NCBI GenBank assembly: GCA_016185205.1
Contig: JACPOA010000020.1
Coordinates: 1-64,000 of the forward strand
DNA length: 64,000 bases
Reading direction: 5' to 3'
Origin: Hyphomicrobiales bacterium
Lineage (GTDB): Bacteria > Pseudomonadota > Alphaproteobacteria > Rhizobiales > Xanthobacteraceae
Shown: one piece after another, positions 1-8,527 of the stretch
How the letters are laid out: every line of letters starts with the position of its first letter
Position numbering within the stretch: position 1 is the stretch's first letter
The notes under the pieces: generated by a model
Told to the model about the DNA's origin: nothing
Database searches by the model: none
Seen by the model: only the letters and a program-made list of their open reading frames with translations
Program-made: the position numbers and the translations under genes

Positions 1-2
1 GA

Positions 3-119
3 CTTGCACTCAATATCGCTCGCGCTCATCCCGACACAAAGATCTCTTTGCGAGGCAAACTCAAACGGGCTGCCTGGGACGACAGCTTCCTCGTCGATAT
101 GCTCCTGAACATGCGATAG
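3..119 (+). pseudogene. C-terminal tail of an ISAs1-like transposase (cut by window edge)
   Basis: An open frame enters from the left edge and ends in TAG after 38 codons. Its end, including HPDTKISLRGKLKRAAWDD, resembles the C-terminus of ISAs1/H-repeat-type DDE transposases, which usually finish with a basic stretch and a WDD-containing tail. Only the tail is in the window, so completeness of the element cannot be judged. A TAGCCCTG string overlaps the stop codon and could be the terminal inverted repeat (CAGGGCTA read from outside). Assignment is by memory of the family's C-terminal pattern and is moderate. Confidence 0.5.
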
Positions 120-141
120 CCCTGCCTTTCAGGGGAGGGAT
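120..141. repeat. Truncated copy of a short palindromic repeat
   Basis: The segment ending CCTTTCAGGGGAGGGATA nearly matches the right end of the mosaic repeat near 23091-23113 (CCCTCCCC, TTTC, AGGGGAGGGATA). The left arm is broken just where the IS-like sequence stops. It also lies at the 3' end of the minus-strand gene that follows and could act as a weak stem. Confidence 0.4.
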
Positions 142-150
142 AAGAAAGCG

Positions 151-1125
151 CTACCCGAACCGCGCGCGATCATGCGGCGCGGAGAAATCGAGCTGCGGGC
201 CCACCGGCACAATCCCGGTCGGATTCACCTGGCGCTGGCTGCCGTAATAATGCCGCTTGATCTGCTCCAGGCTCACGGTCTCGGCCACGCCGGGCACCTG
301 GTACAAGTCGCGCACATAATTCGACAGGTTGGGATATTCGGTGATGTGCCGCCAGTTGCACTTGAAGTGCGAATAGTAGACCGCGTCGAAACGGATCAGC
401 GTGCAGAACAGCCGCCAGTCGGCCTCGGTGATGGTGGAGCCCACGAGATAGCGGTGTTGCGACAGCCGCTGCTCCATGTCGTCGAGCGTGTCGAAAACGC
501 CGCGGAACGCCAGCTCGTAGGGTCCCTGCGCGGTGGCGAAGCCGGCGCGATAGACGCCGTTGTTGATGTTCGGATAGACCAGATCGTTGATCGCATCGAT
601 CTCGCCGCGCAACGCGGCCGGATAATAATCGGTGTGGATGTTGGTGAAGGCGTCAAACGCCGAATTCAGCATGCGGATGATTTCGGACGACTCGTTGTTG
701 ACGATCGTCTTGCGGCTCTTGTCCCACAGCACCGGCACGGTGACGCGGCCGGTGTAGCGCGCATCGGCCAGCAGGTAGATCTCCGACAGCTTGCTCTTGC
801 CGTTGACCTGATCGCCGCTCGAGCCTTCGTCCTGGTTGAAGGTCCAGCCGTCCTTGAGCATGTCGGGCGAAACCACCGACAGCGAGATGGCGTTCTCCAG
901 CCCCTTGAGCTTGCGGAAGATCACGGTGCGGTGCGCCCACGGGCAGGCGAGCGAGACATAGAGGTGATAGCGGCCCGCCGCGGCGGCAAAGCCGCCCTCG
1001 CCAGAGGGGCCGGCGCTGCCGTCCGCCGTCACCCAATTGCGGAAACGGGTGGTTGGCCGGATGAAATGGCCGTCTTTGGTGCGCGAAACGTCGTCCTGCC
1101 ATACGCCGTCGACCAGCAGTCCCAT
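151..1125 (-). CDS. Glutathionyl-hydroquinone reductase (Xi-class GST)
   Basis: 324 aa, typical for the YqjG/ECM4/PcpF family, which reduces glutathionyl-hydroquinones using glutathione in the cytosol. The catalytic motif CPWAHR starts at Cys61, the hallmark of the Xi class (serine or tyrosine is used in other GSTs). The N-terminal RPTTRFRNWVTADGS region and a C-terminal helical domain with the EADWRLFCTLIRFDAVYY stretch also fit. It stands alone on the minus strand with the divergent acetyltransferase gene 121 bp beyond its start. Function is a confident family call; the natural quinone substrate is unknown. Confidence 0.93.
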   Translation of the reverse strand: MGLLVDGVWQDDVSRTKDGHFIRPTTRFRNWVTADGSAGPSGEGGFAAAAGRYHLYVSLACPWAHRTVIFRKLKGLENAISLSVVSPDMLKDGWTFNQDEGSSGDQVNGKSKLSEIYLLADARYTGRVTVPVLWDKSRKTIVNNESSEIIRMLNSAFDAFTNIHTDYYPAALRGEIDAINDLVYPNINNGVYRAGFATAQGPYELAFRGVFDTLDDMEQRLSQHRYLVGSTITEADWRLFCTLIRFDAVYYSHFKCNWRHITEYPNLSNYVRDLYQVPGVAETVSLEQIKRHYYGSQRQVNPTGIVPVGPQLDFSAPHDRARFG

Positions 1126-1246
1126 ACAAAAACCTCCAGCAGCATCGGGTCTTCATTTAAAGGTTTGCGGTCGATATCGCCACCGGCGATGGACCTGAAT
1201 CGGGCCAAATGCTAAGCGGCACGCGGAATAGGGCGCTTGGGGCCGC

Positions 1247-1753
1247 ATGAGCGAACTTAATGTGACAATCCTGCCGGAGACCGCCGACGACGCCGAGGCG
1301 GTCGAGCGGCTGCACGAGCGCACCTTCGGCCCCGGCCGCTATGCACGCACAGCATTCCGCATTCGCGAGGGCCGCGGCCATCTGCTCGAACTGTCGTTCA
1401 CCGCGCGCATCGGCACGCTGCTGGTCGGCTCGCTGCGGCTCACCCCGATCTGCATCGGCGAGACGCCGGCGCTGCTGCTGGGGCCGCTCACGGTCGAGCC
1501 GCCGTTCCGCGAGCGCGGGGTAGGCTCCGCGCTGATCAAGCGCGCGCTCACGGACGCCGGCGCCAAGGGACACAAACTGGTGGTGCTGGTCGGCGACGAG
1601 CCGTTCTACGGCAAGATCGGCTTCAAACGTATTCCGAAGGGCCAGGTGAAAATGCCCGGCCCGGTCGATCCGGCGCGCCTGCTTGTGGCGGAATTGAAGC
1701 CCGGCACGTTCGACGGCGTGTCCGGCCTGATCCGGCCGGATTGGGAAACCTGA
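1247..1753 (+). CDS. GNAT family N-acetyltransferase (YhbS-like)
   Basis: 168 aa single-domain GNAT protein. The acetyl-CoA binding motif A is RERGVGSALIKRAL (about residues 90-103), preceded by the usual beta strand LLLGPLTVEPPF. The C-terminal GDEPFYGKIGFKRIP is the characteristic motif-B segment (FYxxxGF) of YhbS-like proteins. Substrate cannot be inferred. It is divergent from the GST gene and convergent with the M15 peptidase gene, so it is probably monocistronic. Confidence 0.88.
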   Translation: MSELNVTILPETADDAEAVERLHERTFGPGRYARTAFRIREGRGHLLELSFTARIGTLLVGSLRLTPICIGETPALLLGPLTVEPPFRERGVGSALIKRALTDAGAKGHKLVVLVGDEPFYGKIGFKRIPKGQVKMPGPVDPARLLVAELKPGTFDGVSGLIRPDWET

Positions 1754-1821
1754 TCTATTTTCTCTTTGCCGACGCGGGCAATCGCGAAAAGCTCGAACGC
1801 ATGTTGGAACGCGGGTGTGCT

Positions 1822-2634
1822 TTATCGCGTTCGCGACGGCAGAAGCTCCGGACGATACTCAAAGTGCATTGTATCGTAGTGATACCAATATCCGCCCCAG
1901 ATGAAGCCATGTCGTTCGAAGATGCGGACAATCTCGATGGGAACCTGGTTTTTCCATTTCGGATTTTTCGCGCTTCCCTGAGTCCGGCGCCAATAGTCGC
2001 CAAATTTGTCATTGATGTCGATTGCGGCGCCGTAGGCGTGCATCGAGCGCGCCGTCGATCCGGCGATTTTGCGGCAATTGAAAGTGCCGCTGGTCGGTTT
2101 CAAAAATTTGACGAAGCCGTCCGGCAAGTTGTCGAGCTCGCGCGAAGCGGCTTCGAGCGCTTTGTCGACGCCATTGACAGTCGTCATCGATACGCGACCG
2201 CCTTGGTGGCGAGGCAGCCAATTGATCGTGCGAAAGCGACCGACTAATCGTTGCTTGTTGCAATCGCCGTACATGGCAACGAACAAGGGCTCAAATCTCA
2301 CTCTTCCAGGATCGTTATTCTCTTCCGGCTGATGCGGCGTCGTTCCCGCCGGATAGACGGCATAGAACATGTCGTCGATGTCAGGCTGTGCGAGCAGTTC
2401 GTTGAAGGTCTTGTCGGTTGACTGGTCGGAAATGGCAAACTTTCGGCCGTCTTTCATGATCAGGGTTTGATCGTCAAACCCCTGAATCCAATCCGGATAA
2501 GCCTGCATCAATCGAGTGAGATGATCCTTGAGATTGAGCGGAGGCGTGCCGTAGCTCTGTTCGGCTTGCAGCGGATGTGTCGAAGAAAATACCAACGCGC
2601 CGGCGACCAGCAGAGCGGCCCGCAAGAACGTCAC
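1822..2634 (-). CDS. Secreted M15-family (D-Ala-D-Ala carboxypeptidase-like) peptidase
   Basis: 270 aa with an N-terminal signal peptide (about residues 1-24). The C-terminal half carries the M15 zinc site: SMHAYGAAIDIN (His199 and Asp206) and DTMHFEYRPE (His257), so it should cleave D-Ala peptides in the periplasm, as in VanY/endolysin-like M15 enzymes. The N-terminal half (about 30-130) is uncharacterised. The start is GTG, overlapping the stop of the preceding membrane-protein gene by 4 nt (GTGA), so it is the last gene of the MoxR operon. The coupling suggests envelope remodelling as the operon's output, but that is inference. Confidence 0.85.
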   Translation of the reverse strand: MTFLRAALLVAGALVFSSTHPLQAEQSYGTPPLNLKDHLTRLMQAYPDWIQGFDDQTLIMKDGRKFAISDQSTDKTFNELLAQPDIDDMFYAVYPAGTTPHQPEENNDPGRVRFEPLFVAMYGDCNKQRLVGRFRTINWLPRHQGGRVSMTTVNGVDKALEAASRELDNLPDGFVKFLKPTSGTFNCRKIAGSTARSMHAYGAAIDINDKFGDYWRRTQGSAKNPKWKNQVPIEIVRIFERHGFIWGGYWYHYDTMHFEYRPELLPSRTR

Positions 2635-4697
2635 CTTCCTTCTCGCGCCCAGGTCGCGGCCAGCGAGCCGATCAGCAGCAGCAGCCCGATCAGCCCGGCG
2701 AAGATCGGCAGCACGCCGATGCCGCGCACCACGCTGACGTCGCGCATCTTCAGCCCGATCCAGTCATCGCCCTTGAAGGTCGAACTCGTGCGCACCGGCA
2801 GCACGCGCGGCATATTGACGGCGTTGCCGTCGGCCAGCCGCCGCGCGTCGCCGCCGGTGGCGTTGGCAAGCGCGCGCAGCACCTCGGTGGTCGAGGTCAC
2901 CTCGGCGAATTCGCGCGGATTGGCGGGACCGACATTGGCGAGCGCGGTGAGCTTGCCGTCGGTCGCGCGCCACAGCCCGAGCTCGTTGGCGGCGACCTGC
3001 GAACGCCACAGGCCGGGCTCGACCGATTGCAGTTTGAGCGTGCGCGTGCTGCCTGACGGCGAGGTGAGCGTCACCTCGCCGACGCTGTCGTCCATGGTCT
3101 GGCGCTGCACGGTGATGTCGCGGCCGCTCACGATCAGCCGCAGCGCTTCCTCTTCGAGATCGGGCTGCTTCATCAGCCAGTGCGACAGCCGCCGCAGCAG
3201 ATCGAGATGCGGACCGCCGCCGTCATAGCCGCGCGCCCACAGCCAGATGTGGTCCGACAACAGCAGCGCCACGCGGCCTTCGCCCTCGCGCGCCAGCACC
3301 AAGAGCGGCTTGCCGTCGGGGCCCTGCATCACATTGGTGCCGGTGGTGCGCTTGGTATCGACCAGCCGGAACCAGTGGCTCCAATGTGGCGGCTCGGTCT
3401 GCGAGCCTTCCAGGCCGCGCGTCACCGGATGGCGCTTGCCCGGTTCGGTGAGGCGGGCCTGGAAGCCCTTCTCGGTGACGTCGCCCGACGGCTCCGCCGG
3501 CAGGATCACGTCGAGCGGGGTGCGCCAGATGCTGGTCGGGCTGGCGTAATCGGGGCCGGCGGCGATCAGCACGGCGCCGCCCTCGCGCACGAAGCGCGCG
3601 ATGTTGTCGAAATAGATCATCGGCAGCACGCCCTGGCGGGCGTAGCGGTCGAAGATGATGAGCTGGAATTCCGCGATCTTCTGCTGGAACAGCTCGCGGG
3701 TCGGGAACGCGATCAGCGACAGCTCGTTGATCGGCGTGCCGTCCTGCTTCTCAGGCGGGCGCAGAATGGTGAAATGCACCAGATCGACCGAGGCATCGGA
3801 CTTGAGCAGGTTGCGCCAGGTGCGCTCGCCGGCATGCGGCTCGCCCGACACCAGTAGCACGCGCAGCTTGTCGCGCACGCCGTCGATCGAGATCACCGCG
3901 CGATTGTTGACTTGCGTGAGTTCGCCTTCGAGCGGCGAAGCCTCGATCTCGACGATGTTGGCGCCGGCATGCGGGATCGGCACGTTGAGCCTGACGTTGG
4001 CACCTACAGTGACGGTGCGCGTTTCCAGCACCTCGCCGTCGCGCCGCACGGTGACTTGCGCAGCTCCGGCCCTGGCGCCCTGGTCCTCGATGCGGAAGCC
4101 GATCACTTGCGATTGCCCGACGATGCCGAAGCGCGGGGTTTGCGTCAGCACGACGCGGCGGTCGATCTCGTCCTTGTGGCCTGTGATCAGCGCATGCAGC
4201 GGCGCGGCAAAACCGAGAGCAGCCGCGTCGGCCGGCACGTCGTGCACGCGGCCGTCGGTGATCAGAACCGCGCCGGCGACGCGATCGGGCGGCACATCGG
4301 CGAGCGTCGAGGACAGCGCCGAGAACAGCCGGGTGCCGTCGTGCTCGCCGTCGGCTTCGCCCGCCTCGGCGACACGCACTTCCAGCCCGGGGATGCGCTT
4401 GAGCCGCTCGACCAGCGTGGTCCGTGCGGCGTCAGTCTGCTGATTGCGGTCGCCGAAACCCTGGCTCGGGCTCTTGTCGATGATGACGGCGGCGACCGAC
4501 GGGATAGGGTCGCGATCTTCTCGTGTCAAAGACGGATTGGCGAGCGCCAGCACCATCAGCGCCATCGCCATGGCCCGCACCGGCGCGCCGCGGCTGCGCA
4601 CGATCAGCAGCAGGATAGAGATCGCGACCGCCACGCCAAAGGCCGCCCACACCAAGTAGGCGGGCACCAGCGGAGCGAATGAGACGCCGAGGTTCAT
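2631..4697 (-). CDS. Large membrane-anchored protein with GATase-like domain, MoxR operon
   Basis: 688 aa. Two N-terminal membrane helices (about 10-33 and 41-56) and one C-terminal helix (about 658-680) frame a large soluble region. Residues about 60-180 look like a vWA-type fold (VAAVIIDKSPSQGF, then VAGAVLITDGRVHD), followed by a region resembling class I glutamine amidotransferase-like domains seen in BatA-type partners (FDRYARQGVLPMIYFDNI, GGAVLIAAGPDYAS). No catalytic triad is obvious. One nucleotide separates it from the upstream DUF4159 gene and it overlaps the M15 gene, so it is translationally coupled on both sides. Biochemical role unknown. Confidence 0.8.
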   Translation of the reverse strand: MNLGVSFAPLVPAYLVWAAFGVAVAISILLLIVRSRGAPVRAMAMALMVLALANPSLTREDRDPIPSVAAVIIDKSPSQGFGDRNQQTDAARTTLVERLKRIPGLEVRVAEAGEADGEHDGTRLFSALSSTLADVPPDRVAGAVLITDGRVHDVPADAAALGFAAPLHALITGHKDEIDRRVVLTQTPRFGIVGQSQVIGFRIEDQGARAGAAQVTVRRDGEVLETRTVTVGANVRLNVPIPHAGANIVEIEASPLEGELTQVNNRAVISIDGVRDKLRVLLVSGEPHAGERTWRNLLKSDASVDLVHFTILRPPEKQDGTPINELSLIAFPTRELFQQKIAEFQLIIFDRYARQGVLPMIYFDNIARFVREGGAVLIAAGPDYASPTSIWRTPLDVILPAEPSGDVTEKGFQARLTEPGKRHPVTRGLEGSQTEPPHWSHWFRLVDTKRTTGTNVMQGPDGKPLLVLAREGEGRVALLLSDHIWLWARGYDGGGPHLDLLRRLSHWLMKQPDLEEEALRLIVSGRDITVQRQTMDDSVGEVTLTSPSGSTRTLKLQSVEPGLWRSQVAANELGLWRATDGKLTALANVGPANPREFAEVTSTTEVLRALANATGGDARRLADGNAVNMPRVLPVRTSSTFKGDDWIGLKMRDVSVVRGIGVLPIFAGLIGLLLLIGSLAATWAREGR

Positions 4698-4698
4698 G

Positions 4699-7575
4699 TC
4701 ACTGCCCCAGCCGTTCGAGCAGCGCCGGGATGTGCACCTGGTCGGCCTTGTAGTTGCCGGTGAGCGCGTACATCACGATGTTGACGCCGGCGCGGAAGGC
4801 GTATTCGCGCTGGCGCGGCTCGCCTGGCACCAGCGGCAGCATCGGCTGGCCGTCCGGGCGCATGGCCCAGGCGCCGGCCAGATCGTTCGAGGTGATCAGG
4901 ATCGACGTCACGCCATCGCCGGCGCGCGCCGGGCGGTTGCTCTGTTCTTCATCGGTTTCCGCCGGCAGCGCCTCGACCCAGAGCTGGCCATTGATGAAGC
5001 GGCCGGGGAAGTCGCGCAGCAGGAAGAAGGTCTTGGTCAGCACATGGTCGCGCGGCACCGGCTCGAGTTCGGGGATGTCGAGCGAGGACAGGATCGTGCG
5101 CAGCGCCACCATGCCGGGGCCTTGCATCGCGCCGCCGGGGCGGGGCGGCGCATCGATGGCGTCGCGGGTATCGAACAGGATGGTGCCGCCGCGCTTCATG
5201 TAGCTGTCGATGCGCTCGAGCGCGGCCTGCGACGGCTTCGGCGCGCTCGCCGATACCGGCCAGTAGATCAGCGGGAAGAAAGCGAGTTCGTCGCGCGCCG
5301 GATCGAGGCCGATCGGCTCGCCGGCTTCCAGTGCGGTGCGCTGCGCCAGAAACAGCGTGAGGCCCTGCAGGCCGGCCTTGCTGATGGCATCGACCTCGGC
5401 ATCGCCGGTGACGATGTAGGCGAGATGCGGCTGTTGCGTCGCCTTCAGAGCGAAGTCTTCTTGGCTCGCGCTGAGCTTCGGCGCTTGCTGGGGGGCAGCG
5501 GTTTGCGCCTGCGCCGGATTGTGCAGCGTCGTCCCAGTGAGAAGGCTGGCGGTAAGCAGGCCGGCCGCCAGCAGGCTCGCCGCCACGCGCCGGCGCAGCC
5601 GTAGGCTACCCAGGCCGCCGGATAGCCAGAACACCACCAGCGCGTCGAGCAGCAGCAGCGTCAGCGCCGCGAGGAAGATCGGCCCGCGCAGATCGAGCGG
5701 TTCGCCATGGCGATAGACGTCGAGGCGGGCGTTGAGCGGCGATACATCGAGCGGCAGCGGCCGATCGGCGGGCGCCAGCGTATTGACCGCGACCAGGCCT
5801 TCGGGCGGCCCATAGAAGCCGGGCGGATGATCGGCGCTGGCGCGCTCGCTGAAATTGACCGGAATCGGCCGCGCGGTTGCCGGCGGCGTCGAGAATGCGC
5901 CGAAGCCGTCGAGCACGCGGGTTGCCGGCACGACCTGGACCTGGCGGCTGCCGGCGCCGCTGGCGCCGGCGGCAGCATTGTCGGCACTGGCGGCTGAGCC
6001 GGAGAGCGATACGATGCGCCGGAGCATGTCGACAAACGAGCCGGACAGCGGCAGGTCGGACCAGCGGGTGTCGGCGGTGACGTGGAACAGCACGAGCAGG
6101 CCTTTGCCCTGGCGCTGGGCGGTGACCAGCGGCGTGCCGTCGGTGAGCGTCGCCCAAGTGCGGTCGGTGAGCAGCGAATCCGGCTCCGCCAGCACCTGCC
6201 GCGTCACGGTGACGTCGTTGGGTACCGGCATGCCGTTGAACGGGCTGTCGCGCGCGAAACCGGCGAGGTGCTGCGGCTTGTCCCAGCTCAGGCTGCCACC
6301 GAGGATGCGGCCGCCGCGGCGCAGCTTTACCGGCACCAGATTGTCGTCCTCGGCGGCGGCGAGATGCGGGCCGGCAAAGCGCACCAGCACGCCGCCATCG
6401 TTGATCCACTTGTCGAGACGCTCGCGCGCCTCGGCGACATTGCCGACATCGGCAAGGATCAGCATCGGTAGGCGCTGGTCGAGGGAGCGCGCCACCGCTT
6501 CCGCCGGCCCGACGCCTTCGGCGAGGCGGACATCGGCGAACGGATTGAGCGCGCGTGCCAGATAATAGGTCGCGCCCAGCAGCGGCTGCGAGCGGTCGGC
6601 GGCCGAGCCGGATACAACGCCGACGGTGCGGCGGCGCCAGCGCTTGTCGAGCAGTTGCACGGCGCCGGCCGAATGTTCGCCGGCGATCTCCAGGCGCGCC
6701 ACGTCGTTGCGGATTTCGACCGGCAGGTCGATCACCGCCTCGGTCTCGCGCGCATCGGACTGGAACGCGAACGGCGCCTCGCCGAGCGGCAAGCCCTTGA
6801 GGTCGATGGCGCTGACCAGGCCGGCGTCGGCGCTGCCGGTCTGCGCGCGCAGCACCTTCACCGTCAGCGCGCCAGCGGCGTTGTCGGCGGCGGCCAGCGC
6901 ATGGGGAATGGCGACGCCGCCCGTAACGATAGTGAGCGGGTGACCGCCGACGATGCGCTGTAAGCCTTCGACGAACGCCGCGCCCTTACCGAGATCGACG
7001 CCGTCCGAGAGCCAGACGATTTCGACATCCTTGGCGAGGCCAAGGAAGCGTTCGAGCAGCGGCAGGGCCTCGCTACGGTCGATGCCGTGCGGTTTCGGCT
7101 TGATCTGCTTGATCTGCACGCGCGCGGCGCTCGCGATAGCCAAGGAAATATCGCGCGCGGTTTCCGACAGCGGCAGCACGGCGACGCCGCGGTTGTCAGC
7201 CTCAGCGCGCGCGATCAGCTCATCGGCGGTGCGCAGCCGCGCGTCCCAGGACGCCGCCGCCGCCCAGCCGTCGTCGAGCATGATCAGCAGCGGCGCCGCC
7301 CTGTTCGAGGTGGCGAGCGGCGGATTCCAAAGCGGACCGGCGGCGGCGATGATGACGAGCGCGGCCAGCGTCAGGCGCAGCAGCGTCAGCCACCACGGCG
7401 TGCGCTGCGGGGTTTCTTCCTTCGGCGCGATCTCGAACAGCAGGCGGGTCGGCGGGAAGTCGATGCGGCGCGGACGCGGCGGCACCAGCCGCAGCAGCCA
7501 CCACAGCACCGGCAATCCGAGCAGGCCGAGCAGCACCAGCGGCTGGACGAAGCCGAGCGGAAGCGAGCCGATCAT
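4699..7575 (-). CDS. BatA-domain / DUF4159 membrane protein
   Basis: 958 aa from the ATG chosen here. The start follows from the ATGA overlap with the DUF58 gene and the immediate hydrophobic N-terminus (LGFVQPLVLLGLLGLPVLWW). Residues 1-80 match the aerotolerance-regulator BatA N-terminal domain (two helices around a PRRIDFPPTRLLF segment). The middle is a large periplasmic-type region, with membrane helices near residues 640-700. The C-terminal 220 residues (from LAYIVTGDAEVDAISKAGL to RAGVNIVMYALTGNYKADQ) are the DUF4159 domain. It belongs to the MoxR/DUF58 chaperone-like cluster common in alphaproteobacteria; exact function is not established. Confidence 0.88.
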   Translation of the reverse strand: MIGSLPLGFVQPLVLLGLLGLPVLWWLLRLVPPRPRRIDFPPTRLLFEIAPKEETPQRTPWWLTLLRLTLAALVIIAAAGPLWNPPLATSNRAAPLLIMLDDGWAAAASWDARLRTADELIARAEADNRGVAVLPLSETARDISLAIASAARVQIKQIKPKPHGIDRSEALPLLERFLGLAKDVEIVWLSDGVDLGKGAAFVEGLQRIVGGHPLTIVTGGVAIPHALAAADNAAGALTVKVLRAQTGSADAGLVSAIDLKGLPLGEAPFAFQSDARETEAVIDLPVEIRNDVARLEIAGEHSAGAVQLLDKRWRRRTVGVVSGSAADRSQPLLGATYYLARALNPFADVRLAEGVGPAEAVARSLDQRLPMLILADVGNVAEARERLDKWINDGGVLVRFAGPHLAAAEDDNLVPVKLRRGGRILGGSLSWDKPQHLAGFARDSPFNGMPVPNDVTVTRQVLAEPDSLLTDRTWATLTDGTPLVTAQRQGKGLLVLFHVTADTRWSDLPLSGSFVDMLRRIVSLSGSAASADNAAAGASGAGSRQVQVVPATRVLDGFGAFSTPPATARPIPVNFSERASADHPPGFYGPPEGLVAVNTLAPADRPLPLDVSPLNARLDVYRHGEPLDLRGPIFLAALTLLLLDALVVFWLSGGLGSLRLRRRVAASLLAAGLLTASLLTGTTLHNPAQAQTAAPQQAPKLSASQEDFALKATQQPHLAYIVTGDAEVDAISKAGLQGLTLFLAQRTALEAGEPIGLDPARDELAFFPLIYWPVSASAPKPSQAALERIDSYMKRGGTILFDTRDAIDAPPRPGGAMQGPGMVALRTILSSLDIPELEPVPRDHVLTKTFFLLRDFPGRFINGQLWVEALPAETDEEQSNRPARAGDGVTSILITSNDLAGAWAMRPDGQPMLPLVPGEPRQREYAFRAGVNIVMYALTGNYKADQVHIPALLERLGQ

Positions 7576-8525
7576 GCCGCGCCTCTTGTCTGGGCGGGCG
7601 CGTGCCGGCTGTTGACGGTGGTTTGCTGCGCGCCGGCACCCATGCGCGCGTGGATCGCAAACAGCAGTTCCGTCGGCCCGTGATCGGTGCGATGGACGGT
7701 GAAGCTCCATCCGAATTGCTCGCACTCCGCGCGCAATGCCGCGCGGTGATTCGCAAGCAAGGTCCGGTAGTCGTTGCGCCAGGTCTCGGCGCGGCCGGCG
7801 GTGACGCTGCCGAGCCCCTCCGATTCAACGAACTCGATACGGCCGGTATAGGGGAAAGCTTCTTCCGCCGGGTCGACCACCTGCACAACATGACCGCGCG
7901 CGCCATTCGCCGCCAGTTGGCCAATGACGCGGCGAAACTCGGCGACCGGCGACCAGAAGTCGGATAGCAGGAGCACTTCCGAGAACGGCGCAGGCGCGAA
8001 ACTTGGCGGCAAGCTCGGATGCTCGGCGGTATCGTGAACGATCGTCTGCGCCATTTTCTCGATGATGTTCTGGTTAGCGGTCGGACGCATGAGCTCGGGA
8101 ATACCGACGCGCTCGCCGCCCTGCACCAAGATATCGGCGAGCGCGAAAGACACGACGAGGGCGCGGTCGAGCTTGCTCCACTCCGAGAGCGAGGACGTGA
8201 AGTCCATCGATGGCGAACGGTCGGCCCACAGCCAGATCGTATGCGAGGCCTCCCATTCGCGTTCGCGCACATAGAGATGATCGTCGCGAGCCGAGCGCCG
8301 CCAATCGACGTTGTGCGATGGCTCGCCCGACACGAAGCGGCGGTACTGCCAGAAATTTTCGCCCGCTCCGGCGCGGCGGCGGCCATGCAAACCGTGCATG
8401 ACGGTGGAGGCGACACGGCGCGCCTCCAAGATGAGCCGCGGGATCCGCGCGGCGAGCTTTCGGCTTTTGCCGACAGCCGCGAGTACCGCGTCGTTCTCGG
8501 GGTCGCTGCGTCGGGGCTCGGCCAT
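7572..8525 (-). CDS. DUF58 domain-containing protein
   Basis: 317 aa. The DUF58 signature FWQYRRFVSGEPSHNVDWR (residues about 59-77) with RSARDDHLYVREREWE is intact, followed by a vWA/MIDAS-like DRSPSM (Asp102, Ser104, Ser106). DUF58 proteins are the usual partners of MoxR AAA+ ATPases and are thought to act in metal- or client-dependent assembly. It starts 2 nt after the MoxR stop and overlaps the next gene by ATGA, so all are made from one transcript. It has no signal peptide and is probably cytoplasmic or membrane-associated. Confidence 0.92.
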   Translation of the reverse strand: MAEPRRSDPENDAVLAAVGKSRKLAARIPRLILEARRVASTVMHGLHGRRRAGAGENFWQYRRFVSGEPSHNVDWRRSARDDHLYVREREWEASHTIWLWADRSPSMDFTSSLSEWSKLDRALVVSFALADILVQGGERVGIPELMRPTANQNIIEKMAQTIVHDTAEHPSLPPSFAPAPFSEVLLLSDFWSPVAEFRRVIGQLAANGARGHVVQVVDPAEEAFPYTGRIEFVESEGLGSVTAGRAETWRNDYRTLLANHRAALRAECEQFGWSFTVHRTDHGPTELLFAIHARMGAGAQQTTVNSRHAPAQTRGAA

Positions 8526-8527
8526 GA

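Noticed and set aside
172-1215. 347-codon plus-strand frame opposite the GST gene
   Set aside because: Shadow of the glutathionyl-hydroquinone reductase frame, which has the catalytic CPWAHR motif.
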